A DNA stretch of 64,000 bases from Balanoglossus misakiensis. Its lineage: Eukaryota; Hemichordata. The stretch's first letter is position 1; each line of letters begins with the position of its first letter. Location: assembly GCA_040954595.2 (NCBI GenBank), contig CM082581.2, forward strand, positions 6,262,001-6,326,000, given 5' to 3'. Below are positions 52,801 to 63,836 of this stretch, piece by piece. The notes under the pieces are model-generated. The model had not been told where the DNA came from, did not search any database, and was given only the letters and a program-made list of their open reading frames with translations. The position numbers were made by a program, and so were the translations under genes.

Positions 52801-53155
52801 TGCATTCATCTACTTGCGTAATAACAAGGATAGGGCACATTGAAAACGCAACTCATCAATGCCCTCCTAACATCATGCGTGTACCCTCTCGTCCTTCACT
52901 TTCATTCCCATTCATTTCCACGATTCTTTAAAGCGGCAAGAATATTTATTGTATTGAGATTTACACAATGATTAACATCAATACTAGACTCTCACAGCCC
53001 ACCGACTAGGTGAACGAAGAAGGGACACTCATTAGACAGACAGACAGACAGACAGACAGGCAGACCAACAACCACATATTTCATGCGTCTGCAACTATAC
53101 TTTTTAACAATACCCCACGTAACAATGATCATGATGGTGGGATTTATTCAACACT
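49846..53155. repeat. Right unit of the tandem segmental duplication (SLC16 copy B) and its junction sequence
   Basis: This unit mirrors 46131-49360. At its right edge, a CAGA-rich microsatellite (about 53034-53062) followed by CCAACAACCACA and then GATGGTGGGATTTATTCAA (53133-53151) matches the left junction at 49757-49845 (CAGACAGACAGG, CCAACAACCACA, GATGGTGGGTTTTATTCAA). The right-hand version contains the stop codon of the neighbouring membrane-protein gene, so the left-hand version is a remnant copy of that gene's 3' end. Confidence 0.75.
49893..52278 (-). CDS. SLC16/monocarboxylate-transporter-like MFS protein, copy B
   Basis: Exons: 52074-52278, 51566-51709, 50607-51413, 49893-50131; phase-1 introns, 464 aa, the same structure as copy A. 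No frameshift or stop interrupts it. Differences from A are few and mostly mild: GVFQAIGPLIVAV against GVVQAIGPLLVAV, CSLTFCAG against CSLSFGAG, TNVCVKKF against ANVCVKKL, LGYGFV against LGYGLV, IVRNANN against IVCNANN, FGSPAHV against FGSPVHV. The TM1 DGG..GW and TM5 YIKKR motifs are conserved. Intron 3 is 475 bp against 318 bp because of an extra block at about 50249-50433. Both copies therefore look functional; their 5' flanks are also nearly the same, so expression is probably shared. Confidence 0.88.
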
Positions 53156-55255
53156 CTGTTTTGTTACTTGAAGGATCTGGTGTATAAGTACAAAGGACAG
53201 GCATGTCCCTACGGTGTAAAAAGTGCAGAGACACAGCATCAGAGGAATGAGATAGACCTCAAGGTCAAGTGCTTGGACCAACCAAGAAACCGCCAGAAAG
53301 CTGACGTATATCAGAAGCAAGCCTACTGTGGACGCGATTTTAGGAGCGACCTTTCTCTGAGAGGGCTTCTGGGGAGACTCCAGCCAATCTTTCACTCGCA
53401 AGAACAACGCCATCACAAACCATGCCAGGACTGCGAGTACGTACTCGAATGCGGGAATGCGCACAGCTTCGTTCATTCTGACCCAGGGACGGCCCTTCTC
53501 CTCGGGCAGCCAACTGAACAGCCAGACCACGCAGCTTCCATAACCGATGAACGGCAGGAAGCGCGCGCACCCGGGCAGTTTCTTCCAGAACGGGAGACCG
53601 TGCAGCTGCGTCATGAAGAACAGCCAGAGAAAGCCGCAGGCGAACATCGGCCACGTTGCGGTGCCGTTGAGCGAAGGGGACGCCGCCTGGACTGCCACCG
53701 TTGTGCTGTGCACGGTCACCCAGAATTCCAGCAGCAGACGCCAGTAGCGATTCAGATGGAGCCGCGTGTACATGAGACTCCCTTGGAGCATCAGAAGCCA
53801 CGTGTGGACAATGCCGGTGGCGTGGGCCCACGTGTTTTCCATCGGGTGGTACCAAAATGAATAGACCGCTGTCCAGGCAAACGCGTAGCCGTGGTATTTG
53901 CGGATGAAATCAATGGGTCCGGCACCAAACCTCAGTTTTCGGCTGAGGCAGTCCTGGTGTTTCTCTGTCGGCCAACCGAAGGCCAACCCTCGATCGCGAT
54001 ATTCCATCAACAAGACAAAGACGAGAAGCATGGTAGCCGAGGCCTGGGGACTTGCCACGCTCACGTCCTGAGCCAAGGCATCGTAAGTGAGATGGGTCTG
54101 TACCAGGTGTACCACGTGAAAACCTATATTGATGTAGACGGCCTTCCAGTTGAATGACGCCATCTTGGTTGAATACCGGCGCGCCTTTGTTTTCATGGCC
54201 GTCGCTTGAGCCTCGTACGTGACCAGCCATACAAAGATTTGGTGGAGTGAGTAGCACACCCACACGGTAGCTCTCGTTACCACGGTTACCTTGTGTGGAG
54301 GGAGCTTCCAGTAGTGCCATCTGCTGGTTGCGTCAACGCCGTGTCGCCCCCAAACGTTCAATTCTTCAGTGAACGGTTCCGGGAGAAACCGTTCCCTGGA
54401 CGTCGCGCTCATATTGTGTGTGTGCCCCGAGGTTGCGTCCCATCCACGCGACCACCCCAAAGCAAACATGGCCGCGATGAGCACAATTATAAACGCCATT
54501 CCAAATTTCCATGCTTCCACGTCCTCGCGGGCACCGTCCTCCTGTAGGATAAGTGACAGATGAGAGAAAGAGATACAGCAACGGTTATTTAGAGTCTTGG
54601 TCGTTATCACGAACATAATAATGTATGCATTTATGTATTATGTTTATTTATTTTTCGTCCAAAGTAACTGAATGTATTACGGCCGTATACATAAAAGAAT
54701 GCTGAAGTAATACAATGCGGAAGACAAGCTGAAGAACATTTATAGTGAAAATCACCAACTTTTACAGTGGTGTATGAACTACCAAACAGATAGAATTTGG
54801 TGCATATCATTGCTATTCGCCATGTTTTAGTATAGAGATAATGCTGGTTTCTCGGGGTCAGCATTGCCTGGGTAACGAAAGTTAGGTGAACGTATTGCAA
54901 TCGGATTAATTTAGGTCAAACAAACCTTACCCCGGGGATTGTCCAAATGGACGGCTTATTTCAAAGTCAAGAAAGTAAATGAAAATAATTCGAGCGTTAA
55001 AAAACCCTGTAGGGTCTATGATTTAACATAGAGTCGACAATATTAATCCAGATCGACGCACGTTAAGATCAGAGTCCAATCTGATGTCCGTCGTTCAATT
55101 TAATGTAGCGGGCTTGGCCGCGTCGAGTTCTTTTCATATTCCGCGCAGCGAAAGGAGATTGAACGGTAACCGTTGTTGTGACCAGATTGAATGCACACGC
55201 GGCTGCAACTCACCTCTGTTCGCGTCGATCTTTCTTTCCCAACGGTTTTGTGCAT
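53144..55255 (-). CDS. Unrecognised histidine-rich multi-pass membrane protein, paralog 1 of 3
   Basis: Two coding exons: 55214-55255 and 53144-54541, phase-0 intron, 479 aa. The first exon encodes MHKTVGKERSTRTE, which joins EDGAREDVEAWKFG. About 12 hydrophobic segments follow. Shared blocks with the two paralogs are WKLPPHKV, HQIFVWLVTYEAQ, HLVQTHLTYDALAQDV, LMEYRDRGLAFGWPTEK, FIRKYHGYAFAW, WYHPMENTWAHATG, LHLNRYWRLLLEFWVTVHST and WVRMNEAVRIP. The many histidines inside or next to membrane segments could bind metal or haem. I do not recognise the family or its substrate. This copy is the most diverged of the three. A frame in another register over the same bases (53168-53860, plus) is an antisense shadow. 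Confidence 0.75.
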
Positions 55256-55645
55256 GGTGGTGGCAGTTGAACCAAAAAAGGTCCCTCGGTTATGCCGTTC
55301 TATGCAATTTCGCGCAATTACGAGAGTGTTATGCCTCTCCCACACAGCCAGAAGTATTCTTAGCAAACATGACCTGTGTCCGGACTTCAACCAACGCACG
55401 TCGTCTGTGACCTATATACATACATACATATAATTTATGGAGCGCCAGAATCCAAGAAAAGATATATGTTTAAAGACGTATTTGCAAGGAATATTCATTT
55501 ATAAATAAAGACCGATAGCGATTCAGATTGTGATATTTTGTGATTTTTATTAGGTCTTTAAATATATATAACGTGATTGTGATAGCCATGTTTGTTCTGT
55601 TGTCAGTTGTCCTTGTATACTTTTGACAAAAAAGAAAAAAAAAAG

Positions 55646-55983
55646 TTCCCGGACTATTCTTTGTAATCCATGCAAGAATTATCCGTTGTCTATGTATATA
55701 GTGTTAATTTAATGAAGTGCAAAACACACAAGTAACATACAAATAAACAAACAAACAAACAAGTCAGCCTAAATGTCCAAAAATCCCTAGGGCTTGTTTC
55801 TGTTGCAGGCCTGAGTTGTCCTTATAACTTAAGACCACAATGAAAATAAGTCCCCGGATTTTTCTGTGTAATCCATGCACGAATTACGCTATGTATATGT
55901 ACATGTATATTTTGTGTTCATTTAATGAAGTGCTAAACAGACTAACAAACTAACAAACAAACAGATCAGCCTAACTGCCCAAT
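55646..55983. repeat. Diverged direct duplication (period about 205 bp) downstream of paralog 2
   Basis: 55646-55795 and 55850-55983 share CCCCGGA/CCCGGAC, TGTAATCCATGCA(A/C)GAATTA, CTATGTATAT, TTTAATGAAGTGC(A/T)AAACA and an ACAAACAAACA tract followed by CAGCCTAA. The block lies just past the stop codon of paralog 2 (56031), within its probable 3' UTR. Confidence 0.7.
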
Positions 55984-56030
55984 GATATAACTGTCGCCCA
56001 TTTCAGGGCCTGTTAAAATCTTCCGAAAAC

Positions 56031-58065
56031 TCATTCAGTGGCCTGTTTTGTCCCGGAGAGGTTTTGGTGCAGAAACACGGACGCTAGACTTGTGGCAATG
56101 ATGTACAAAGTGGTGAGACCAACTGAGAGAGGAACGAGGCCAATTTGGACGTCTAACGACTGAACCAACCACGACACCACGATCAAGCCTATATAGATGA
56201 ATACAAAGCATACTATGTTTAGAGTCTTCGACGCGGACGGGTGACGCGAAGCTTCACCGCTTGGCCACGCCCATCTCCGGATTCGCAGGAAGAAGTCCGT
56301 CGCGAACCAGGCCACGATGACGAGAAGGTACTGGATGGCGGGAATGCGCACCGCTTCGTTCAGCCTGACCCAGGCGCGCCCCTTGGACTCTGGGAGCCAG
56401 CTGAACAGCCAGACGATGAAGAAAAGATAGCCGCTGAACGGCAGAATCTTCGTGAATGCGGGCAGTCTCTTCCAGATGGGCAGGCCGAACAGCTGCGTCA
56501 TCGCAAACACCCACATAAAGCCACTCAAAAACATCGGCCAGAGCAGAGTGCCGCCGAGTTCTGGTCCGGCCGTCTGGATCGCCGCAGTGGTGCTGTGAAC
56601 GGTCACCCAAAATTCGAGCAGCAGACGCCAGTAGCGATTCAAGTGCAGCTTGGTGTACATGAGACTACCCTGAAGCATGAACATCCACGTGTAGATGAAA
56701 CCGGTTGCGTGGGCCCAAGTGTTTTCCATCGGGTGATACCAGAACGTGTACACTGCTGCCCAGGCGAATCCGTACCCATGGTACTTGCGGATGAAATCGA
56801 TAGGCCCGGTGCTGAACCTCAGTTTCTGACTGAGCATTCCCCGGCTTTTCTCCGTCGGCCACCCGAAGGCCAGCCCACGGTCGCGATATTCCATCAGTAG
56901 GACGACGACAATCACCATGATTACTGAGCCTTGGGAGCTGGCGATGCTGACATCTTGGGCGAGGGCGTCGTAGAAGATGTGCGTCTGCAACAGATGCGCG
57001 AGATAAAAAGCAGCGTTCACGTACAGAGCCTTCCAGTTGAAGGACGACATGTCGGCTGTGTATCGCCGCTCTTTGGCTCTCATCTTATTCACTTGAGCCT
57101 CGTACGTGACCATCCACACAAAGATTTGGTGGAAAGCGTAACTCAGCCAGACGACACCCCTGGTCGCCATGGTGACCCTGTGGGGCGGGAGCTTCCAGTA
57201 GTACCACTTGGCCGACGCCTCTACTTTGTGGTGATCGGTATCGTTGAATTGGTCCGCGAAGGGCTCCGGGAGAAACCGTTCCGGTGATGTCAGACTTGTG
57301 TTGTGTGTGTAGCCAGAGATTGCATCCCATCCGCGCAGCGACCCCAGAGCGAACATGGCCGCCATGAGCACAGTTATGAAGACCATTCCAAGTTTCCATG
57401 CATGGACGTCTTCTCGGACGACGCCCTTTTGTATTTTTAAAGAAAGGGGACATAATTACTTACTGTACTGAAACACTGTGTCAAGACAAAATTGAGTGTC
57501 ATTCCAAGTCTCTCGTGATTCGGAAATTACATTTTTTTTCAACTTCCATGTTGACGTACCCATAGAAAGCTTAGGGTCGGCACACAATTATTAGGCGGGG
57601 GGCTAAGGGTAGCGTTCCCTCAACATTGTTTTCTTGGCGTCAGTAAAAAAAAACTCGCAGCTTTATGTAGAAAACGAGCCGATAATCAAGAAAGCTATGG
57701 CGATCGTTACATTAACATAACGTAAAGGATAGATGGCATAACATAATTATGAAAGCTTCTGGAGAAATAATTCGTGTGTGGTGGTGGTGCGGACGAATAA
57801 GCTCAGTTGTTGTGAAGTTTACGACACGCTTTATGAACAGTGATGTGACCTTGTATGCCCGTATAGTAATACATTGTGGAGCAATTAGGTCAGTTATAGA
57901 TAAGGCGTAGAGGAAAAGAGAGCGAGTCTACAACGATCGTTTTTCATGCCGGACAAATCAGATAGGAAGCATTATGACCTAGTGTGACCCTTTGATATTG
58001 TGACTCACCTCGATTTGCCCCGATCCGGTTGGTCGTGTTACTGGGTCCATGGTTTCAGCAGGCAT
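56031..58065 (-). CDS. Unrecognised histidine-rich multi-pass membrane protein, paralog 2 of 3
   Basis: Two coding exons: 58009-58065 and 56031-57425, phase-0 intron, 483 aa if translation begins at the upstream ATG of exon 1 (MPAETMDPVTRPTGSGQIE); a second in-frame ATG at 58050 has better context (ACCATGG). Exon 2 opens GVVREDVHAWKLGMVF. The membrane core is much closer to paralog 3 than to paralog 1, with all shared blocks intact (LPPHRV, HQIFVWMVTYEAQ, HLLQTHIFYDALAQDV, WYHPMENTWAHATGF, LHLNRYWRLLLEFWVTVHST). Around 12 membrane segments. No signal peptide; the charged N terminus is probably cytosolic. Function unknown. Confidence 0.78.
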
Positions 58066-59201
58066 AGCAGGCGATTACGTGCATTCAAATGACACTGAAC
58101 GCTGCAAGAAAGAGACTAAAAAGGACGCTGAACTCGTATAAGCTTTCTATTTAGCTGCCGTTGCCCAGCCTCTTCCAAGGGCAATGAACGGTCACTAGGA
58201 CAGTGCACACCTATGACTGTTTCAAGTATCGCGCGGCATAATCAATAACTGTCGGTTGGTTGTTTCTACTGTATTTCTATCAATCAACCCGATTAAAATC
58301 AAATTTACACAAGTGACAGCCATCATAACGAGAACACCCAGCTGCACGTGCATACATATACTCTCGTTATGGCGGCGTGAGTCGGACCGCAAAGCACAAT
58401 GGGTAATTTCTGCAGACATTTTAAATAGCGCGCAGAATCTTAAAGCAATACGTTCACCTATGATTGAGATCTAGCCAATCACAGATTTTCAGTGGGTGGC
58501 ACACGCGAAAAAAGAGCGCCACCATATTTTCTTTAGAACACTCAAATACGCCATTTCATGTCTTACTGGTGTACCAGTCGAAGTGGAACAGAAAGTCAAT
58601 GACAAGTACTCGCTTTAGATAAGCCAGACGTCGCTTTACGAAACCAGTGTTGCATATAAGTGTTGAACTTTCGGGGTCATATGATAAAGCTTGTCAGTGA
58701 ATTGACGTCAAGTATTTGGGTCATTTAGTGAAACCTGCATATGAATGGACTGATATTTTATTTTATTTTTCAAAATCGTTTGCCATGTCTGTGTGTACCC
58801 GCAGAGCGTCACAGCCTTACTGAATGGTCACAAGGATATCGCCCTGAATCATGTATACATGCGTTATTGATGAGTATAAGCCTCGTTGCAGTGTTAAAAC
58901 TTGTTTTTAACTGAAAATTTGGTTCCTTTATTGTCCGTTTCTGCTAGGTTTGTTGAAGAGAAAATTAATCTCACGTTCTTACTGAATGAAAGCACATCAT
59001 TCGGTTCATTGGGAAAATATCTCATCAAATATTTTAAGAATTGGGGTTTCTTACCAGGCGATGTATTCGAATTTTTGATACGTATGTTATTGATGAATCC
59101 TTGTCAAACCGCCAAACATTTCTGAATTTAGTTTGTTGGCTTTTTACACTCCTTTAGCCAAAACTTCCTGTTTGGCGATGAGGCTGGCCGTGACCCCTTT
59201 T
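57426..59201. other. Paralog 2 intron, its 5' flank and the 3' flank of paralog 3
   Basis: 57426-58008 is the intron of paralog 2, and its first exon is at 58009-58065. From 58066 to 59201 I see only upstream sequence of paralog 2 and the 3' UTR side of paralog 3. Short open frames (58256-58474, 58901-59125) have no splice partners or codon signal. Confidence 0.5.
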
Positions 59202-61520
59202 TCACTCAGTGCTTCGCTTTATACAAGCAAAGATTTGGTGCAGAAAAACAGATGCCAAAGACGTACCAATGATGTATGCAACTGTCAGACTAAGTGTGAT
59301 TGGAACCAGGTAGAATTTGATATCCAGCCACTGAACCAGCCAGGAAATCACGATCATCCCAATATACGCTAGCAGAAAGCACAGGATGTATACAAATTTT
59401 GGAACACTAGAATAACCGGGCGCGGTTTTCTTTGACCACGCCCATCTTTGGATTCGCAGGAGGTATTCCATCACAAACCAAGCCAGGACAACGAGTATGT
59501 ACAGCATGGTGGGAATCCGCACGGCTTCGTTCATCCTGACCCAGGCGCGCCCCCTGGACTCCGGTAGCCAGCTGAACAGCCAGACGACGAAGCAAAGGTA
59601 GCCGGTGAACGGCAGAATCTTCGTGAATGCGGGCAGTCTCTTCCAGAACGGCAGGCCAAACAGCTGCGTCATGGCGAAGAGCCAGAGGAAACCGCACAGG
59701 AACATGGGCCATGACTTGGTGCCGCCCAGTTCTGGACCCGCTATCTGGAACGCCACGGCGGTGCTGTGGACGGTCACCCAGAATTCGAGCAGCAGACGCC
59801 AGTAACGATTCAAATGCAGCTTGGTGTACATGAGACTTCCCTGTAGCATCAGAATCCAGGTGTAGATGAAACCGGTTGCGTGGGCCCAAGTGTTTTCCAT
59901 CGGGTGATACCAGAACGTGTACACCGCAGCCCAGGCAAATCCGTAGCCATGGTACTTGCGGATGAAATCGACGGGACCGGTGCCGAATCTTAATTTCTGG
60001 CCGATCGACCCCTGGCTTTTCTCCGTCGGCCAACCGAAGGCCAACCCTCTGTCGCGATACTCCATGAGCATGACAAGGGCCAGAAGCATAATCACGGAGC
60101 CCTGCGAGCTGGCGACGCTCACATCTTGAGCAAGGGCATCGTAAAAGACGTGGGTCTGTAAGAGATGCACTGCATAAAACCCAAAGTTCACATACAGAGC
60201 CTTCCAGTTGAACGGCGCCATCTCGGTAGTGTACCTCTTTTCTCTTGTTTTCGTTTTCGTCATTTGGGCCTCGTATGTGACCATCCAGACGAAGATTTGG
60301 TGAAACGCGTAGCATAGCCACACGACCGCCTTGCTCGCCATGGTAACCCTGTGAGGCGGGAGCTTCCAGTAGTGCCACCTGTACGGAGCTTCCGGTCCAA
60401 ACCGACCGGTGACGTTGACATCTTCCTCGAAGGGTTCCGGGAGAAACCGTCCATTTGACGTCAGACTGGTGTTGTGCGTGTGCCCGGAGTTGGCATCCCA
60501 TCCACGCAGTGAGCCCAAAGCGAACATGGCTGCCATGAGCAAAACTATGAACGTCATTCCAAGCTTCCACGCCTTGACATCTTCGCGTCCAACATCCTCC
60601 TGTATTTCAAGAAAAAAAAACCCAGAGTTTAGCATAAAGTTCACAAATATTATTTACCCATTGCGTGAAACGAAAATAACATAAATAATGTCAACAGCTA
60701 CATATTGCGCCTCTTTAATTAAACTGGAATGAAAATACAAGACGTTTAACATATTGAGTGAGCATTGCATTAAAGGTACACGGTCACCTCCATATGGCGA
60801 CAATGGCGTTTCTGAGTGTTCTAATGAACATATGGTGGCGCTCTTTTTTAGCGTGTGCCGCCTACTGAAAATCTGTGACTGGCTGGATCTCAATTTGCCA
60901 CGGGTAACGAAATTGGAATCACTCAAATCGTCCTTGAAAAGGCTTGTTTACATTCCATATTCTGAAGTAGTTTCTTTGTACATATTGTATAATGCACGTA
61001 GTGATGACAGACAGGGCAAATTCAACTTCTTGCAATAGTGGAGATGAAAGAAAATGTCTCCGTCACCAGTAGGGTAGGCCTACACTAACAGATTGAATAC
61101 CATTAGTTAAAACGTATGGCGTCATTAAAATTAGGATTTAAGCGAATCCCTTTGTTTGCAATGACAACGTAGCTTATGCCTAGAAATATCGCTCAGATAT
61201 ATCTTCGCTACGTACCAACGAATGGCTTGAGGTAGACCAAAAGTCGAAATCGGACCACATGCACTCTGGGCAAATACTGTCGATGCTGATGTGGGAATGA
61301 ATATCACCTTTTTGAGAACAAAGGCCATGTTCAAACTGGGCTATACATGCAAGTGAATCAATAAGATTACATAACTGTTTCATGACTTCACCGTTCTCTA
61401 TAAGACCACGGTCACAGCGCACTATGCGACTATGCTTATAAAACGCATGTGACGAGTTCCAAATTAATGCAGACACGTAGAAGTACATACCTCTTTCGAA
61501 CTGTCTTTATCTTGATACAT
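59202..61520 (-). CDS. Unrecognised histidine-rich multi-pass membrane protein, paralog 3 of 3
   Basis: Two coding exons: 61491-61520 and 59202-60599, phase-0 intron of about 0.9 kb, 475 aa. The first exon encodes MYQDKDSSKE from an ATG in strong context (CCACCATGT); it was chosen because its donor (GAG then GTATGT) gives the same phase and the same Glu junction as in the other two paralogs. Exon 2 starts EDVGREDVKAWKLGMTFIV. About 12 membrane segments. Shared motifs include LPPHRVTM, FHQIFVWMVTYEAQ, HLLQTHVFYDALAQDVS, KYHGYGFAW, WYHPMENTWAHATGF, KLHLNRYWRLL and WVTVHST. The extracytosolic loop after TM1 has N-glycosylation sequons (NTS, NVT). Function unknown; a membrane oxidoreductase or a carrier are both possible. 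Confidence 0.75.
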
Positions 61521-62488
61521 GGTGGAGTATGTAGACTAAGAAAGGACAAGGTATGGCATTCATTCATATAGTTGTGACGACGTCTCAAATCGAAACGTAG
61601 CACTTCGTCGTGCACAGAAATCACCTTGAACCCTGATCTCTGTAAAATCAAATGAACATACCTGGCATGTTCTTATCAAAGTCTCCCATCTAGTTTCCTA
61701 TAATCTGGTGTCTGAGCTCTTGCGCAATTTGGTGATTACGTAATACAGCTGTTTAATACGCGATGTTTATGAACCAGCTGGTATATTCAAATTACCAACA
61801 TTAAATGGAACACACCAACACATCAGAGGTTTGACCACCTATCATCAAATATTTTCCCTTCCAAAAAGAAAATGCAGTTGGTTTGAAATTAATGTATATT
61901 AATGTATTGTGACATCATTAATAATACTATCTGCAAGAGTTGAATGAATGAATGAATGAATGAATGAATGAATGAATGAATGAATGAATGAATGAATGAA
62001 TGAATGAATGAATGAATGAATGAATGAATGAATGAATGAATGAATGAATGAATGAATGTTTCCGTCGGTAAAAGTTACTTAGGCTATCGCACCAGCTGAT
62101 CGCGGTGGTCCACATCCACCATGGGTCGTTGTTTGTGTCGGGAATTATTCCACGGACACATGATCTTTGTATGAAGCTGAACATTGCAGAACATGCATTG
62201 GCCCAATTTGAGAATTTAAACATCGTGCCCATAGGCCGGACGACAATTACCGGTATGTGTATGTGACACACTGAGTAAGACTCAAATGTTTCTACCAACT
62301 CCATTGCAGAGACTCTCTCTATAATACCCAGTGTCATCTAGCTAAATAGTACCGTCGTCCAGGGTCGTCCTTTGTTAAATCGTTGAACCCTGGAGCGAAA
62401 GGTCTATGGTTAAATTCAAAAGACCGTGCCACCGGAGTATCGGCTGTGTTTAGGCCATTCAACCACAGACTACTGTCTATGATTCAAC
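60780..62488. other. Spacer between paralog 3 and the GMC oxidoreductase gene
   Basis: Apart from the first exon of paralog 3 and the TGAA microsatellite, nothing recognisable is present. The genes diverge (starts at 61520 minus and 62489 plus), so 61521-62488 must hold both promoters; no TATA box is well placed. A frame at 61927-62337 on the minus strand is only translated microsatellite. Confidence 0.5.
61940..62058. repeat. (TGAA)n microsatellite, about 29 units
   Basis: An uninterrupted tetranucleotide array of about 118 bp with no visible substitution. Such purity suggests a young and length-variable locus. It lies between two divergent genes, about 430 bp upstream of the GMC gene start codon. 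Confidence 0.97.
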
Positions 62489-63836
62489 ATGGCAGACATC
62501 GAAGCAGTCAACACGTACGACTATGTCATTATTGGTGCTGGCAGCGCAGGTTGCGTTCTAGCAAACCGTCTGACGGAAAATGAGAACGCCAGTGTTCTTC
62601 TACTTGAAGCTGGTCCCGAAGACACCAAGCCGGAAATCCGCGACCCTGCAAAGATGCCGTCGACTCTGATGTCTGAGATCGATTGGCAGTACAAGGTAAA
62701 AGTATAGGTCCGACTCCAGTTTCCCCCACAATACACACGTATGGGACCAGTCCCATCGTTTTACGGGGGAATGTTGTTCCAGCGAGACATGTCATGTCAT
62801 AGATACTATAGTCCATCGATGTCGATGAGTAAATGCACGAAATACGGACAATTATACACATCTTTTACTTGTGCTTGTTTCATCCTGTAGCCTGTATAAG
62901 AGTCTTGTTGGCCGGCAGTAAAACATTACTTTCATATTCAAATCATGGCCACACGTGCACACTCGATATCTATCGAATGCAGTTGGAAGGTTCTTTTGAC
63001 AGTATCGAGTCTCGGACACCTGCAATCAGAGAATAATACTTCGGACTTTATTGCCAACTAGGATTGAGTACCAGCAAAGACAAACACAATACTGGAACTG
63101 CCTATTACATAATCCACAGGCTTTTATATAGGTCTAAAGCGCGGGAAATCTTTGTTAATCAAATTAACACCTTTTACTTTTACATGGGCAAAGGAATTTT
63201 CAAGATTGCAAACTGTCAGAGTGCACAATCTCGCTTGAGATTGGTCCATTAGAACTCAAATATGATTGGTCGATTCTAAATCCTGATTTTGCATCAAGCT
63301 CGATACATTTCAGCCAAGCTGTAGAAATCTATGTAAAGTCAGTCACGATAATATCACAAGGGAAACTGCTAAAAGGTGCATGAACGATAACTTGCACACT
63401 CGTATATTTGGCAGGTGGTTTCCCAGAAACAGGCCTGCTTTGCATTTAGAGATCGCCAATGCATCTGGAACAGAGGAAAGGTGAGTCGGCTTTTCGATTT
63501 GTGGTTTTTAAATTTTGGGGTATCTTTTGACAATTTGAATTCGTTCATTTTTGGCAGGTATGATCGAAACTTATTTAATTGTTTGATACAATGTTGGATG
63601 TTTTTATTAGGTATATTGTAGTTTGCACTCGCAATGTAAATTAAAACGGAATTTACTGGCTTTTACAACTTATTCAACCACGTAATTCAGGTCATTGGTG
63701 GTTCGAGCAGCATCAACGCCATGCTGTATGTGAGAGGCTGCAAGGCAGACTACGATTCCTGGGCAAGACTGGGAGCTGAAGGATGGAGCTACGACGAAGT
63801 GTTGCCATACTTTTTGAAGTCAGAAAACAATACCAA
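62489..63836 (+). CDS. GMC oxidoreductase (choline/glucose dehydrogenase-like), 5' part only
   Basis: Exons in view: 62489-62695 (phase 0), 63415-63480 (phase 0), 63691-63836 (phase 2, donor GTAAGT). They encode 138 residues plus part of a codon; the gene continues past the window. Residues 10-35, [22 protein letters not shown], form the FAD-binding Rossmann motif GxGxxG. Exon 3 begins [20 protein letters not shown], the GMC signature 1 segment that contacts [19 protein letters not shown] follows, as in choline dehydrogenase and insect glucose dehydrogenases. The usual length is 550-620 aa, so about three quarters is missing. No mitochondrial targeting peptide precedes the FAD motif, which argues against true mitochondrial choline dehydrogenase. 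Substrate cannot be predicted. Confidence 0.9.

Noticed and set aside
53168-53860. Plus-strand 230-aa open frame (and similar ones at 56241-56900 and 59605-59833)
   Set aside because: These are antisense shadows of the GC-rich exon 2 of the 12-TM paralogs; none has its own start context, splice sites or conserved protein features.
60775-60850. Alternative first exon for 12-TM paralog 3 with donor GTGACC
   Set aside because: It ends in phase 2, which does not match the phase-0 start of exon 2; the exon at 61491-61520 fits phase, junction residue and Kozak context.
61927-62337. Minus-strand frame encoding a repeated His-Ser-Phe-Ile tract
   Set aside because: It is translation of the TGAA microsatellite and its flank, not a gene.
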